Below, one piece after another: positions 34,992 to 43,647 of a stretch of DNA of 64,000 bases. This DNA is from Eubacterium callanderi (GTDB taxonomy: Bacteria > Bacillota > Clostridia > Eubacteriales > Eubacteriaceae). A program made the translations under genes and the position numbers. How positions within the stretch are numbered: position 1 is the first letter of the stretch; every line of letters starts with the position of its first letter. The notes below the pieces were generated by a model. It searched no databases and was not told the DNA's origin. It was given only the letters and a program-made list of their open reading frames with translations. The stretch lies in the NCBI RefSeq assembly GCF_900142645.1, contig NZ_FRBP01000018.1, forward strand, positions 1-64,000. The letters run 5' to 3'.

Positions 34992-36531
34992 ATGGCTTTG
35001 TTTTCCAAAGCAAAGGCGCTTCCTTCATAAGACACGAGGCTACAATGCCCAGAATACCTGCTGCCACACAGATCAGGAAAACATGATCTACCGACATCGC
35101 AATGACTTCTTTAGCCTGCCCCAGCAGCGTATTAAAACCATCGACAAGGATTGCCGGTATACCTGTGCGAATCTGGTCGACCGCATCTGCGTTAATAATA
35201 ACCTGAGGATTTTTCAGGAGCGCCGTGACTGTATCCGGAAGGCTGCCCACATCCAGATTTGACATTCCCTTTGTCAGTCCTTCGTTCATGACTGCCCCGC
35301 ACATCGAAGATCCCACTGTCCCGCCAATATTTCTAAAAAACAGCACTGACGAAGTCACCGTTCCTATCTGGGGCGGAGGGCAGGCATTTTGAGCGTTGAC
35401 ATTCGCGATGGGCATGCTCATGCCAATGCCAAAACCCAGGATCGACATATACGTAACTATCAACACGTAAGGCGTGCCTGCCCCAATGTGCGAAAGCAGA
35501 AACGCACCAAGCAAAAGAATGACAAAAGATACAACTGACAATCTTGGCGCTTTTCCGTATTTCGAAATCATTCTGCCAGTAAAATTACTGGCAATCAACA
35601 GAGCCAGCATCATGGGAATGGTCGTAATGCCCGATGCCGTTGCTGAAATTCCCATAACGCCCTGGGCATAATAGGGCAGATAAACGATGGCGGCAAGCAT
35701 AACAAACTGAGCTAAAAAGGCGGTCGCAAAAGAAAAGCTGATGGCCCTGTTAGTCAAAAATGACAGCGGTATAATGGGGTTCATAGCCCTTTTCTCATGA
35801 AATCCAAATCCGATCAGTACCAGTACCGAGAACAAAAGTGCCAGATTCATGTGAAGAGAAAACCAGCCAATTTCCTTACCTGCCAGACTCAAAACCAACA
35901 GCAGAGGAATCACACCCATAGCTAACAGAAAAATTCCCAAAACATCCAAGCTTTTACGGTTGTTTTTAATTCCTGGAAGCGCTATGCCAATCAGTACAGC
36001 GGCTGCAATACCAATGGGCAAATTCATATAAAAAATCCACCGCCAGCCTAAATGATCTGAAAAGAACCCTCCAGCCAGAGGTCCTATGACGCTGGCCAGT
36101 CCATACATTGATGAAACGATCCCCATATATTTCCCTCTTTTTTGTGGTGGAAATACATCCGCAATCACAGTAAATACACTCGCTGCAATTAAACCTCCAC
36201 CAATCCCCTGGAGACCTCTGAACGCAATGAGTTGAAAAATATTCTGAGATATTCCGCAAAGCATTGAAAACAGGCTAAAAGCAATGATTCCACTCATAAA
36301 AAGTGGCTTATGACCATAAATATCCGCAATACCGCCACAGATTAATGTCGCCATTGTTGAGCAAAGCATGTAGGCTGTAAAAGGCCATGCATAATAAGCC
36401 ATACCGCCTAAATCCTCGATAATAGGCTTCATCGCAGTACTGACAACTGTCGAGTCAAGGGCTGCCAGCAAAAGGCTGACCATTACACCGATCAAAATCA
36501 ATGTAGTTGATGTATTATCTGTTTTTTTCAT
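34990..36531 (-). CDS. DHA2-family MFS drug efflux transporter
   Basis: The 513-aa product has about 14 hydrophobic segments, the DHA2 layout. It includes LDSTVVSTAMKPII (motif D1 region), GGIADIYGHKPLF (motif A) and GLASVIGPLAGGFFSDHLGWRWIFYMNLPIG (motif C and the WRWIFxxNxP motif). It should export drugs or dyes in exchange for protons. The ATG at 36531 is chosen over 36552 because AAGGAT lies in front of it. The upstream PadR gene and its palindromic operator suggest drug-inducible expression. Confidence 0.93.
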   Translation of the reverse strand: MKKTDNTSTTLILIGVMVSLLLAALDSTVVSTAMKPIIEDLGGMAYYAWPFTAYMLCSTMATLICGGIADIYGHKPLFMSGIIAFSLFSMLCGISQNIFQLIAFRGLQGIGGGLIAASVFTVIADVFPPQKRGKYMGIVSSMYGLASVIGPLAGGFFSDHLGWRWIFYMNLPIGIAAAVLIGIALPGIKNNRKSLDVLGIFLLAMGVIPLLLVLSLAGKEIGWFSLHMNLALLFSVLVLIGFGFHEKRAMNPIIPLSFLTNRAISFSFATAFLAQFVMLAAIVYLPYYAQGVMGISATASGITTIPMMLALLIASNFTGRMISKYGKAPRLSVVSFVILLLGAFLLSHIGAGTPYVLIVTYMSILGFGIGMSMPIANVNAQNACPPPQIGTVTSSVLFFRNIGGTVGSSMCGAVMNEGLTKGMSNLDVGSLPDTVTALLKNPQVIINADAVDQIRTGIPAILVDGFNTLLGQAKEVIAMSVDHVFLICVAAGILGIVASCLMKEAPLLWKTKP

Positions 36532-36558
36532 TAAAATAAATCCTTCTTTCATCTACTT

Positions 36559-36570
36559 GATACTAGTATC
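36559..36570. promoter_or_regulatory. PadR-type operator at the MFS promoter
   Basis: GATACTAGTATC is a perfect 12-bp palindrome 28 bases upstream of the MFS start. Related ACTAGTAT copies precede padR at 37215-37222 and 37230-37237. Confidence 0.7.
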
Positions 36571-36682
36571 AACGATACTATTAAACTTAAAATAAAACCG
36601 CATTAGAGGCGGAATAATCTCTTTTATACTACTATCGAATATACTATAAAGTTAAAAACAAACGGATAAACGGTAATGCCAG

Positions 36683-37198
36683 TCATCCGTAATAATTCTC
36701 TTTAAATTCTTTAATCCAATCACAAAACAGCAGGTACATTCTACGGTTCAAATCAATGACCGAAGTTCCCTGATATACCAAAGGTCCCTTTGCCACTGTT
36801 TCAAGCCGATGCGCTTTGTCAAAAAAAGTCTGATATAATTGATCAAGCATTGCTTTTCCAGTCGCATCATCAAGCTTTTCAATATTCGCAATAAATGCCG
36901 TAAAAGGCAGATAGACCGTTTCGGGCTTATCAATACATTTCTCCATCAAATCGAAAAAGCAGGCCTTTCCTTTTTCGTTTATGGTGTAGATGGTTTTTTG
37001 CGGCATTTCCCCTTCTTTAACCACCTCTCCATCAATATATCCCCGTTCGCAGAGTGTCACAAGATTTCGATAAATAGAGGGGGTGCTGATCTTAGTCCAC
37101 CGTTTGATATAGCGGCTGTCCATAACTTTTTGCATTTCATAAGCGTTCATGGGCTGTTCCATTAAAACACCCAGAATTAATAAATTTACTGTCGACAT
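36683..37198 (-). CDS. PadR-family transcriptional regulator
   Basis: The 171-aa product has an N-terminal winged helix (STVNLLILGVLMEQPMNAYEMQKVMDSR...ISTPSIYRNLVTLCERGYIDGE) and a C-terminal helical dimer domain, as in the longer PadR subfamily. It probably represses the MFS pump gene 151 bases downstream and its own gene. The start at 37198 follows GGAGAAG; the longer upstream frame is not supported by an RBS and covers the operator. Confidence 0.92.
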   Translation of the reverse strand: MSTVNLLILGVLMEQPMNAYEMQKVMDSRYIKRWTKISTPSIYRNLVTLCERGYIDGEVVKEGEMPQKTIYTINEKGKACFFDLMEKCIDKPETVYLPFTAFIANIEKLDDATGKAMLDQLYQTFFDKAHRLETVAKGPLVYQGTSVIDLNRRMYLLFCDWIKEFKENYYG

Positions 37199-37214
37199 CA
37201 CTTCTCCTTCGACA

Positions 37215-37238
37215 ACTAGTATAATCGAGACTAGTATC
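37215..37238. promoter_or_regulatory. Paired ACTAGTAT repeats upstream of padR (autoregulatory site)
   Basis: ACTAGTAT occurs at 37215-37222 and 37230-37237, with the second inside GACTAGTATC. It matches the half-site of the palindrome at the MFS promoter. Confidence 0.6.
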
Positions 37239-37372
37239 AGTATAGACCATCTTTTAGAAAAAGTCAATCCCAAATTCAGAGCATAGTCTTTTACAAACAT
37301 ACTTAAATAGCTTCACCAATTTCATACAATGTGATATAATAAGACCATATAATATAATTGGAGGTGTAACAA

Positions 37373-37588
37373 ATGCGAATTTGTCCACATTGTCAATATG
37401 AAATGAGCGAAAGCTTTGACATTAAAATTGACAGCTCAGGTAATGGCTTAAAAGTTACAAAAGAGGGTACATTTGGCGAAACGATCGGAATGCCAAAGGC
37501 TGCGGTCTGCCCAAAATGTGGCGAAGTCTCAATTTATTTAGATGAATCTGACCTGGCCGGCATTGCACCTCAGAAAATAGAATATTGA
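37373..37588 (+). CDS. Small zinc-ribbon protein
   Basis: The 71-aa product has two CPxC knuckles: CPHC at residues 4-7 and CPKC near 46-49, separated by a beta-rich segment. This is the pattern of nucleic-acid-binding or adaptor zinc ribbons. Function is unknown. RBS GGAGG precedes the ATG by eight bases, so it is a genuine gene despite its size. Confidence 0.75.
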   Translation: MRICPHCQYEMSESFDIKIDSSGNGLKVTKEGTFGETIGMPKAAVCPKCGEVSIYLDESDLAGIAPQKIEY

Positions 37589-37593
37589 CCTAA

Positions 37594-37643
37594 AATAAAA
37601 GCAAACAGAGGCCTTTGCCAAAGGGTCCCTGTTTGCTTTTATT
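37594..37643. terminator. Bidirectional terminator
   Basis: A 15-bp perfect stem AATAAAAGCAAACAG / CTGTTTGCTTTTATT (37594-37608 and 37629-37643) lies between the convergent zinc-ribbon and XRE genes. Confidence 0.88.
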
Positions 37644-37658
37644 ATCATGCTGCTTAAT

Positions 37659-37991
37659 TTATTGTTCGCGTTGGTGGCTCAAAAGGAAAAGCAGAATTAT
37701 CTCTTCTGCGCAGTGGACTATCTCCTCAGGGCACTGAGCCATTGCATCCAGCAAACCCGTCGTTTTACCAGAATTTTCTGGTCCATATAAAATAGCATCT
37801 GCCGACATTTTGAGTACCTGAGAAAAACGGTTCAGACTCTTAAGTGAAAATCCTTTTGTTCCCAACTCTATATCTGTCAAAAATGTAGTGGAAACTCCTA
37901 TTTTCTGCGCCAGCTCTTCACGGCTCATTTTTAGAAGTATCCGCTGTTTTCGGATTCTCAAACCAATGGCTTTGTGGTCAAGTTCCTTCAT
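37659..37991 (-). CDS. XRE-family helix-turn-helix protein
   Basis: The 110-aa product has an N-terminal HTH (IGLRIRKQRILLKMSREELAQKIGVSTTFLTDIELGTKG, about 9-48) and a short C-terminal helical part. It is probably a DNA-binding regulator. It is coupled to the small gene upstream: the stop TGA and the start ATG overlap as ATGA. Target unknown. Confidence 0.85.
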   Translation of the reverse strand: MKELDHKAIGLRIRKQRILLKMSREELAQKIGVSTTFLTDIELGTKGFSLKSLNRFSQVLKMSADAILYGPENSGKTTGLLDAMAQCPEEIVHCAEEIILLFLLSHQREQ

Positions 37992-38146
37992 TGCCTGTGC
38001 TCCTTTCTTTCCTTAGAAGCTGTATCATCGGGATCCGAGGTCGCCTTTAGCTCTGTTACCACCGAAAGAATTTCCTTTTGAAATTCAGGTGTGGCCTGAC
38101 TCAAATGCTCGAGAATTTCCTCAACAACCGCATTTTCTTTACTCAC
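37988..38146 (-). CDS. Small 52-aa protein coupled to the XRE gene
   Basis: The frame starts with GTG behind a strong GGAGGAG site and encodes an acidic, helical 52-aa peptide (VSKENAVVEEILEHLSQATP...). Its stop overlaps the XRE start codon by ATGA. The ribosome site, length and overlap make it a likely real gene. It has no domain I recognise and may be an effector or antitoxin-like partner of the XRE protein (speculation). Confidence 0.65.
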   Translation of the reverse strand: MSKENAVVEEILEHLSQATPEFQKEILSVVTELKATSDPDDTASKERKEHRQ

Positions 38147-38354
38147 TGGAATCTCCTCCATTCATCAGGTCTAAGTATATGTATTTTATATTCTTTTTCG
38201 TCTATTAAATTCATTTTATATTAATTCACTCTGAATGTCAACTAAGTATTTAAAACACTGGTAACAGAGGAGTTTATATCCCTAATTCACTGATTGACAG
38301 CGGGTCTCAAGTATGGTAAATTAAAAAACAAATACTATAAAAGGGGGTTGACTA

Positions 38355-38711
38355 TTGAGTATCGGAGAACGGTTGAAAGAAGCGCGCAAAGCAAAAGGAT
38401 TTTCTCAGGATAAACTGGCTGAAGCAATAGGCACCTCACGTACGGTTATTACAGATATCGAACGCGACAAAACAGAGCATCCGCGAGTCTCTTATGTCGA
38501 TACAATCTGTAAAACACTGGAAATCAGCAAAGAGTGGTTGCTCCGCGAGGAGGGCCCGATGGCCTATCCGCTCCCCGAGTGGAATGCCAATGAGATTTTA
38601 ACACAGATTCATGAAATTCTGGTTGATCTCCGCCCAGAGGAACAAATCTATGTGCTGGATATGATAAAAACCTATGAAAAGCACCGGATTGCCCTTGATA
38701 AAGAATCTTAA
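38355..38711 (+). CDS. XRE-family helix-turn-helix protein
   Basis: The 118-aa product has an HTH at about 3-60 (IGERLKEARKAKGFSQDKLAEAIGTSRTVITDIERDK) and a segment SKEWLLREEGPM found in phage-type and stand-alone repressors, then a helical C-terminus. The start is TTG behind a GGGGG ribosome site. It is divergent from the other XRE pair. Confidence 0.85.
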   Translation: MSIGERLKEARKAKGFSQDKLAEAIGTSRTVITDIERDKTEHPRVSYVDTICKTLEISKEWLLREEGPMAYPLPEWNANEILTQIHEILVDLRPEEQIYVLDMIKTYEKHRIALDKES

Positions 38712-38721
38712 ATGCTGACCT

Positions 38722-38748
38722 CTCCCCAAAAGGGGAGTTTTTTATTTT
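38722..38748 (+). terminator. Terminator after the XRE gene
   Basis: CTCCCC / GGGGAG stem with an AAAA loop followed by TTTTTTATTTT. It overlaps the 3' end of the convergent GNAT gene. Confidence 0.85.
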
Positions 38749-39260
38749 CTCACTGCTGAATAAAGTAAATGGGGCATATCCATTTCATAATAGTGCTTGA
38801 GTATTTCTCCCTTCAACGTCATTCCGTTACGTTTTGCTACGGCCTGTGAGGCGGTGTTCGTATCCCGTATAATGGAAAAGACCTCCTCAGCTTCTAAAAC
38901 CTCAAAGGCATACTGTTTACAGGCAGTGGCTGCTTCGGTTGCATAACCTTCATGCCAGAAATCCTTTTTAAGCAGATAGCCAATCTCTAAAACACAGTTT
39001 TCGCCCACACACTGCCGGGTCAGGCCACACTGCCCGATCATTTCTCCGGTTTCTTTGAGCAGCACGGCCCATAAACCAAAACCATCTTCACGGTAGCGTC
39101 TTTTTTGATTCTCCAGCCACTGTCTTGTTTCTTCATCCTCAAAAGCATGTTCATAGGCCGTCATAACAACAGGGTCCTGAAGCATCTCACAGAGGTCTGC
39201 AAAGTCATCGTCATTCATTTCTCTGAGTGATAATCGTTCTGTTTCTAAAATCATGTTCAT
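38742..39260 (-). CDS. GNAT-family N-acetyltransferase (RimJ/RimL-like)
   Basis: The product is about 172 aa with the start LETERLSLREMNDDDFADLCEML and the acetyl-CoA pyrophosphate loop region WHEGYATEAATACKQYAFE, then RDTNTASQAVAKRNGM. It probably acetylates a protein N-terminus or a small amine. The start ATG at 39260 overlaps the upstream GNAT stop (ATGA) and has GAGGAG in front, so the two acetyltransferase genes are translationally coupled. Confidence 0.9.
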   Translation of the reverse strand: MNMILETERLSLREMNDDDFADLCEMLQDPVVMTAYEHAFEDEETRQWLENQKRRYREDGFGLWAVLLKETGEMIGQCGLTRQCVGENCVLEIGYLLKKDFWHEGYATEAATACKQYAFEVLEAEEVFSIIRDTNTASQAVAKRNGMTLKGEILKHYYEMDMPHLLYSAVRK

Positions 39261-39811
39261 TCCATCTCCTCGTTCAATAAAACCATGTGAATGTGGTCCT
39301 CCCATACACCGTTAATTTTTAAATATTTTGAGGATAAGCCTTCATTCCTGAAATGAAGTTTTTCGGCTACCCGCAGAGACGCTCTGTTTCTGGGAATAAT
39401 ATTGGCTTCAATTCGGTGAAGTCCCAGCGGTCCAAAGGCTGTTTCAATCCCTTTCCTCAGGGCTTCTGTCATAAGCCCTCTTCCCTGCCTTTTTTCATCC
39501 AACCGGTAACCGAGAAAGCATGAGCAAAATGGTCCCATAACGATATTGTTAAAAGAAATGTTACCAATAACCACGTTTTCATTTTCAGGCATCAGCCAAT
39601 ACCTTAAACTCTGCCCCTGAAAAAAATTTTTTTCATCCTGTTCCAAAACTTTTTTCTGGTAAGCTTCTGTATAAAACTCTGAGTCATGCGCCGCATCCCA
39701 GGCTTTCAGAAAATCGGCGTTTCGTATAAAATACTCGGCTACCATTCCAGAGAGTACTGTCTCTGAACGTCTCAGGACCAGCCGATCCGTAAAAAGTATT
39801 TTCTCAATCAT
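39257..39811 (-). CDS. GNAT-family N-acetyltransferase
   Basis: The 184-aa product has TDRLVLRRSE at the start, the CoA-binding segment EKRQGRGLMTEALRKGIE (RxxGxG) and ANIIPRNRASLRVAEKLHF. The same subfamily as the following gene, suggesting an old duplication. RBS GGAGG is seven bases before the ATG. Confidence 0.9.
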   Translation of the reverse strand: MIEKILFTDRLVLRRSETVLSGMVAEYFIRNADFLKAWDAAHDSEFYTEAYQKKVLEQDEKNFFQGQSLRYWLMPENENVVIGNISFNNIVMGPFCSCFLGYRLDEKRQGRGLMTEALRKGIETAFGPLGLHRIEANIIPRNRASLRVAEKLHFRNEGLSSKYLKINGVWEDHIHMVLLNEEME

Positions 39812-39951
39812 TCACCGTCCTCCAATCTCGTAATCAGGGTCTTTAATATTAACACCTTTTTCGGAAAAAGAAAAGCCTTTTTACGTTTTACACTTCGGTT
39901 AAATTTTATATCCTGTGGTATAATCATTAAAAGACTTAAGGAGGAAACAGA

Positions 39952-40584
39952 ATGCCAAACGCAAATAAAATGTATCCCCGAAAGGGTGATATAAACAGTA
40001 TTTATCTCAAAAACGCCATAACAGACCCCGCAATTAAAGTCGGGGACTTTACCGTTTATAACGACTTTGTCAATGATCCCCGCAATTTTGAAAAGAATAA
40101 TGTTCTCTACCACTATCCCATCAATCATGACCGCTTAATTATCGGAAAATACGGATCCATCGCCTGTGGCGCAAAATTTATTATGAACGGCGCCAATCAC
40201 GCGATGGACTCGTTATCCACCTTTGTTTTCCCTCTCTTTTCCGATGATTGGGACATGCCACTTCAAATTCAGGATAGCTGGGAAAACAAAGGCGACACCA
40301 TTGTCGGAAGTGATGTATGGATCGGCTATGAGGCCATCATTCTTCCCGGCGTCCATATCGGACATGGCGCCATCGTAGGTTCCAGAGCCGTTGTCGCAAA
40401 GGATGTAGAGCCCTTCACCATTGTCGGCGGTGTTGCAGCTAAACCGTTAAAAAAACGCTTTGATGAAAAGACAATTGATAAACTGCTTAAAATAAGCTGG
40501 TGGGACTGGCCTGCCGAGAAAGTTCAGAGATACCTGACAGACATTACATCTGGAAATATTGACGCCCTTATGAAGAATGCTTAA
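39952..40584 (+). CDS. Vat-family streptogramin/xenobiotic O-acetyltransferase
   Basis: The 210-aa product is a left-handed beta-helix acetyltransferase. It shows KMYPRKGD, VLYHYPINHDRLIIGKYGSI, MNGANHAMD with the catalytic His of the Vat/CatB family, GDTIVGSDVWIGYEAIILPGVHIG hexapeptide repeats, and the C-terminal FDEKTIDKLLKISWWDWP. These closely match VatD-type enzymes, which acetylate streptogramin A antibiotics. Resistance is plausible but not proven, since chromosomal relatives can have other substrates. RBS AAGGAGG is strong. Confidence 0.92.
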   Translation: MPNANKMYPRKGDINSIYLKNAITDPAIKVGDFTVYNDFVNDPRNFEKNNVLYHYPINHDRLIIGKYGSIACGAKFIMNGANHAMDSLSTFVFPLFSDDWDMPLQIQDSWENKGDTIVGSDVWIGYEAIILPGVHIGHGAIVGSRAVVAKDVEPFTIVGGVAAKPLKKRFDEKTIDKLLKISWWDWPAEKVQRYLTDITSGNIDALMKNA

Positions 40585-40668
40585 ATTATAACGATTAGCT
40601 TGACAATAAAAAAATGTGATGGTATCATCTTTACATACCAACCGAATGTATCTAAAAAGGAAGTAGCT

Positions 40669-41319
40669 ATGGCTAGAAACAAACATCCCGAGGTAACAAT
40701 TAACCGTATTCTGGACACCTCCTGGGAATTATTTATGGAAAAAGGCTATGAAGCCACAACGATTCAAGATATCGTCAATGCGCTCGGCGACCTGAGCAAG
40801 GGCGCAATTTACCACCATTTTAAAAGCAAGGAAGAAATTCTCGATGCTGTGACTGACCGTTTTTACAAGGAGCAGGGTCTTTCGGATGTAATGACGCAGA
40901 ACCCGACAAATAAAACTGGTTTGGAACGCCTGCAGCAGTGTATGATTATATCGCTGGAAAGCCCCTTTAACCACGCGGTTTATCACATGGTTCCCGACCT
41001 GTTAAAAAACGCGCGGATGCTGGTCATGCAGGTTAAAACCTCAATGGAGGACACCGCCCCCGCCATTCAAGTCCTAATTGAGCAGGGGGTCGCAGACGGC
41101 TCGATTCATACCCAATATCCGAAAGAGCTGGCAGAAACCCTAATTCTGCTGTCGAATCTCTGGATTACGCCTGCGCTGTTTACCAAAACGCGGGAAGAGT
41201 TTTATGAAAAAATTAAGTTTCTTGATACCCTTCTTTCTTCTCAGGGATTAAACCTTATCAATGAGGCTGTTAAAAAAGCCATCGACGTCTTTGCCGACGC
41301 CGTTTACTCTGAAGAGTAA
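40669..41319 (+). CDS. TetR-family transcriptional regulator
   Basis: The 216-aa product has an N-terminal HTH (TINRILDTSWELFMEKGYEATTIQDIVNALGDLSKGAIYHHFKSKEEILD) and a helical ligand domain. The ATG at 40669 follows AAAAAGGAAG; the longer frame from 40600 covers a palindromic site. It precedes an MFS pump and probably represses it. Confidence 0.93.
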   Translation: MARNKHPEVTINRILDTSWELFMEKGYEATTIQDIVNALGDLSKGAIYHHFKSKEEILDAVTDRFYKEQGLSDVMTQNPTNKTGLERLQQCMIISLESPFNHAVYHMVPDLLKNARMLVMQVKTSMEDTAPAIQVLIEQGVADGSIHTQYPKELAETLILLSNLWITPALFTKTREEFYEKIKFLDTLLSSQGLNLINEAVKKAIDVFADAVYSEE

Positions 41320-41381
41320 ATTCAAGCATCACCACATACCCAGTGCTTAGTTAATACATTGGGGATGTGGTATTAATACTG

Positions 41382-41406
41382 CTCCTTAAAGGAGCAGCAT
41401 TTTTTA
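41382..41406 (+). terminator. Terminator between tetR-family and MFS genes
   Basis: TGCTCCTT / AAGGAGCA stem followed by GCATTTTTT. A second, longer stem (ACCACAT...ATGTGGT, 41331-41371) lies just before it. Confidence 0.7.
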
Positions 41407-41412
41407 GCTTTT

Positions 41413-41434
41413 TACATACCATCGGTCGGTATTA
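41413..41434. promoter_or_regulatory. TetR-type operator upstream of the MFS gene
   Basis: ACATACCATCGGTCGGTATT contains the ATACC/GGTAT dyad. A related ACATACCAACCGAATGTAT lies upstream of the tetR-family start at 40633-40651. The shared sequence suggests control of both genes. Confidence 0.55.
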
Positions 41435-41457
41435 AATTTTTTTTGGAGGTTTTTACC

Positions 41458-42714
41458 ATGAATACCAACTCAAAACTTTTCAACCGGGATTTTACCCTGG
41501 TCGTTCTCGGGCAGATTATCTCACTGTTCGGGAATGCGCTTTTACGTTTTGCCCTGCCGCTTTATTTGCTTAATCTTACAGGCTCTTCGGCTGTTTTTGG
41601 CTCGATCATGGCCATATCAATGATTCCGATGGCCCTGCTGTCCCCTATCGGCGGTATTATTGCAGACCGTGTGAATCGCCGGAACATCATGGTCATTTTG
41701 GATTTTATCACCTCAGGAATTGTCATTATTTTCGGCCTTATTTTTGTCCCTGATCATGCAGTGGTTTTGATTGGCGTTATGATGGTATTGCTTTCCATTA
41801 TTCAGTCCTTTTACAGCCCTTCGGTCCAGTCCAGCATTCCCATGCTTTCTTCACCCGAAAACCTGATGAAATCCAACGCTGTTGTCAACCAGGTACAGTC
41901 TCTCTCCTCGCTTTTAGGACCTGTTTTCGGTGGTATGCTCTATGGTTTTTTTGGTCTTACCCCCATTATCTTTATTGGCGGCATCAGCTTCTTCCTTTCT
42001 GCAGTCATGGAAATTTTTATTCACATGCCCTATAAAAAGCGGCCAGCCGAGAGCTCTGTTTTTTCCATTGTCAAAGGCGATATGCGGGACAGCCTTAGCT
42101 TTATTCTGCATCAACAGCCCGTTATTTTTAAAGCCCTGCTTGTCGTCTGTGCCTTTAACCTTTTTATCACCTCTATGTTCATTATCGGGATGCCTACAGT
42201 CATCACCATCAATCTTGGCCTTTCCAGCCAGCTTTACGGTATCGCTCAAGGGATCATGATGGCCGGAGCGCTTCTCGGCGGCGTTCTTGTCAGCCTGCTT
42301 TCAAACAAGCTCACCCAGGATAAAGCACACCTCATTCTGGCTGGTTCTGCTCTCTGTGTTCTTCCAATGGGCCTCGTGCTTCTGCTCGGATTGCCGTCAA
42401 TGATCAGCTACGCGGTCATCACCTTCTTTGGAATGTCGCTCATGGCACTGGCCTCTATTTTTACCGTTATGATGATGTCTTATGTGCAGATCATTACACC
42501 GGAAAGCCTAATTGGAAAGGTGATGTCTTTTATCATGGCAATTTCAGTATGTTCACAGCCCATCGGGCAGGCACTGTATGGTTTTCTATTTAAAATATCC
42601 GACAGTGCTCCCTGGACAGTCATTTTTGGCACTGGTCTTATTGCCATTGTCATCACTCTGGCTTCACGCAAAATTTTTCAAAGCATTGAACTCCTTCCAG
42701 CAGAGGAAAATTAA
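41458..42714 (+). CDS. MFS transporter, macrolide-efflux-like
   Basis: The 418-aa product has 12 hydrophobic segments. It shows LFNRDFTLVVLGQIISLFGNALLRFALPLYLLNLTGSS, GGIIADRVNRRNIM (motif A) and the late YGIAQGIMMAGALLGG helix. The layout matches the MefA-like DHA3 group of drug exporters. The ATG at 41458 is nine bases after GGAGG. It is under the TetR-family protein encoded just upstream. Confidence 0.92.
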   Translation: MNTNSKLFNRDFTLVVLGQIISLFGNALLRFALPLYLLNLTGSSAVFGSIMAISMIPMALLSPIGGIIADRVNRRNIMVILDFITSGIVIIFGLIFVPDHAVVLIGVMMVLLSIIQSFYSPSVQSSIPMLSSPENLMKSNAVVNQVQSLSSLLGPVFGGMLYGFFGLTPIIFIGGISFFLSAVMEIFIHMPYKKRPAESSVFSIVKGDMRDSLSFILHQQPVIFKALLVVCAFNLFITSMFIIGMPTVITINLGLSSQLYGIAQGIMMAGALLGGVLVSLLSNKLTQDKAHLILAGSALCVLPMGLVLLLGLPSMISYAVITFFGMSLMALASIFTVMMMSYVQIITPESLIGKVMSFIMAISVCSQPIGQALYGFLFKISDSAPWTVIFGTGLIAIVITLASRKIFQSIELLPAEEN

Positions 42715-42717
42715 AAA

Positions 42718-42756
42718 AAAGAGATGGTGTGGCAAAAACGGCACATCATCTCTTTT
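42718..42756. terminator. Bidirectional terminator, repeated hairpin family
   Basis: GAGATGGTGTG / CACATCATCTC arms with A and T tracts between the convergent MFS and phzF-family genes. Arms resemble the hairpins at 25795, 50536, 55848 and 60261. Confidence 0.88.
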
Positions 42757-42769
42757 ACTCTATGTTAAT

Positions 42770-43636
42770 CTAAACAAGCGCTCCCTTAAGCACAATGACT
42801 GCTGTGCCGCCAACCCGGATGCGCGGCTTTTCCTCTTTCTCATCAAAAATTGTTTTAATCATTGAAGGCTTTCCCATAGCCTCCCCCTGAATAAAACAAT
42901 TGATCTCACCGGGCTTTATAAGGCCATGCCGCCTGAGATACCAAGTCAGCGCGCCATTGGAGGTGCCTGTGGCGGATTCCTCATCAATCCCGCAGGCTGG
43001 CGCAAAATTACGGCAGCGGGCCGTGACTTCCAGCGCCTCCTCCAGACAAAAAAGATGTATCCCTGTCACATCATAAGCAGCAGACAATCGAGAAGCCTCC
43101 TGAGCATTTAATACCGCTTTTTCCAAAGCCATTTGGCTTTTTACCGGCAGCATAATATCGCTGAGGCCTGTGTTTATAATCTGAGGCACCAACGTTTCGG
43201 GTACGTCAGATTTGTCAAGCGACAGGGAAGCGTAAAGGGCCGCGCTTTCTTTCCGCTCAAAAATTTTAATCGTTCTTGGCGCGGCCATTTCCATCCAGAT
43301 ATCTTTACCGGACACTTCGATCTCAAGGGAACCGGCCATTGTCTCAGCCCTGTAGCTTCCAACTTTTATGACGCTTTCCTCACGCAAAACCGTAAAGGCC
43401 GCAATGGTCGCGTGCCCGCAGAGCTCAACCTCCTGCGCTGGTGTGAAATACCTCAATTTAAAGGCTTCTCTCTCCAGTTTCTTTACAAAAGCGGTTTCAG
43501 AATAGCGCAGCTCTGCGGCCAGCAAACGCATAAAATCAGGATTGGGGAAATCCTCTCCATTTTCGAGAAGAACAACGCCTGCCTGATTCCCGCAAAACCG
43601 CTTTTCTGTGAATGAATCAACTATATATATTTTCAT
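42770..43636 (-). CDS. PhzF-family isomerase/epimerase
   Basis: The 288-aa product has the PhzF start IYIVDSFTEKRFCGNQAGVVL, the catalytic Glu in LRYSETAFV (about 45), LCGHATIAAF, and ACGIDEESATGTSNGAL near the C-terminal half. PhzF-like proteins isomerise small acids without cofactors; in most bacteria the substrate is unknown. It lies 11 bases after the XRE-repeat gene and may share its transcript. Confidence 0.93.
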   Translation of the reverse strand: MKIYIVDSFTEKRFCGNQAGVVLLENGEDFPNPDFMRLLAAELRYSETAFVKKLEREAFKLRYFTPAQEVELCGHATIAAFTVLREESVIKVGSYRAETMAGSLEIEVSGKDIWMEMAAPRTIKIFERKESAALYASLSLDKSDVPETLVPQIINTGLSDIMLPVKSQMALEKAVLNAQEASRLSAAYDVTGIHLFCLEEALEVTARCRNFAPACGIDEESATGTSNGALTWYLRRHGLIKPGEINCFIQGEAMGKPSMIKTIFDEKEEKPRIRVGGTAVIVLKGALV

Positions 43637-43647
43637 TTTTCAACTCC

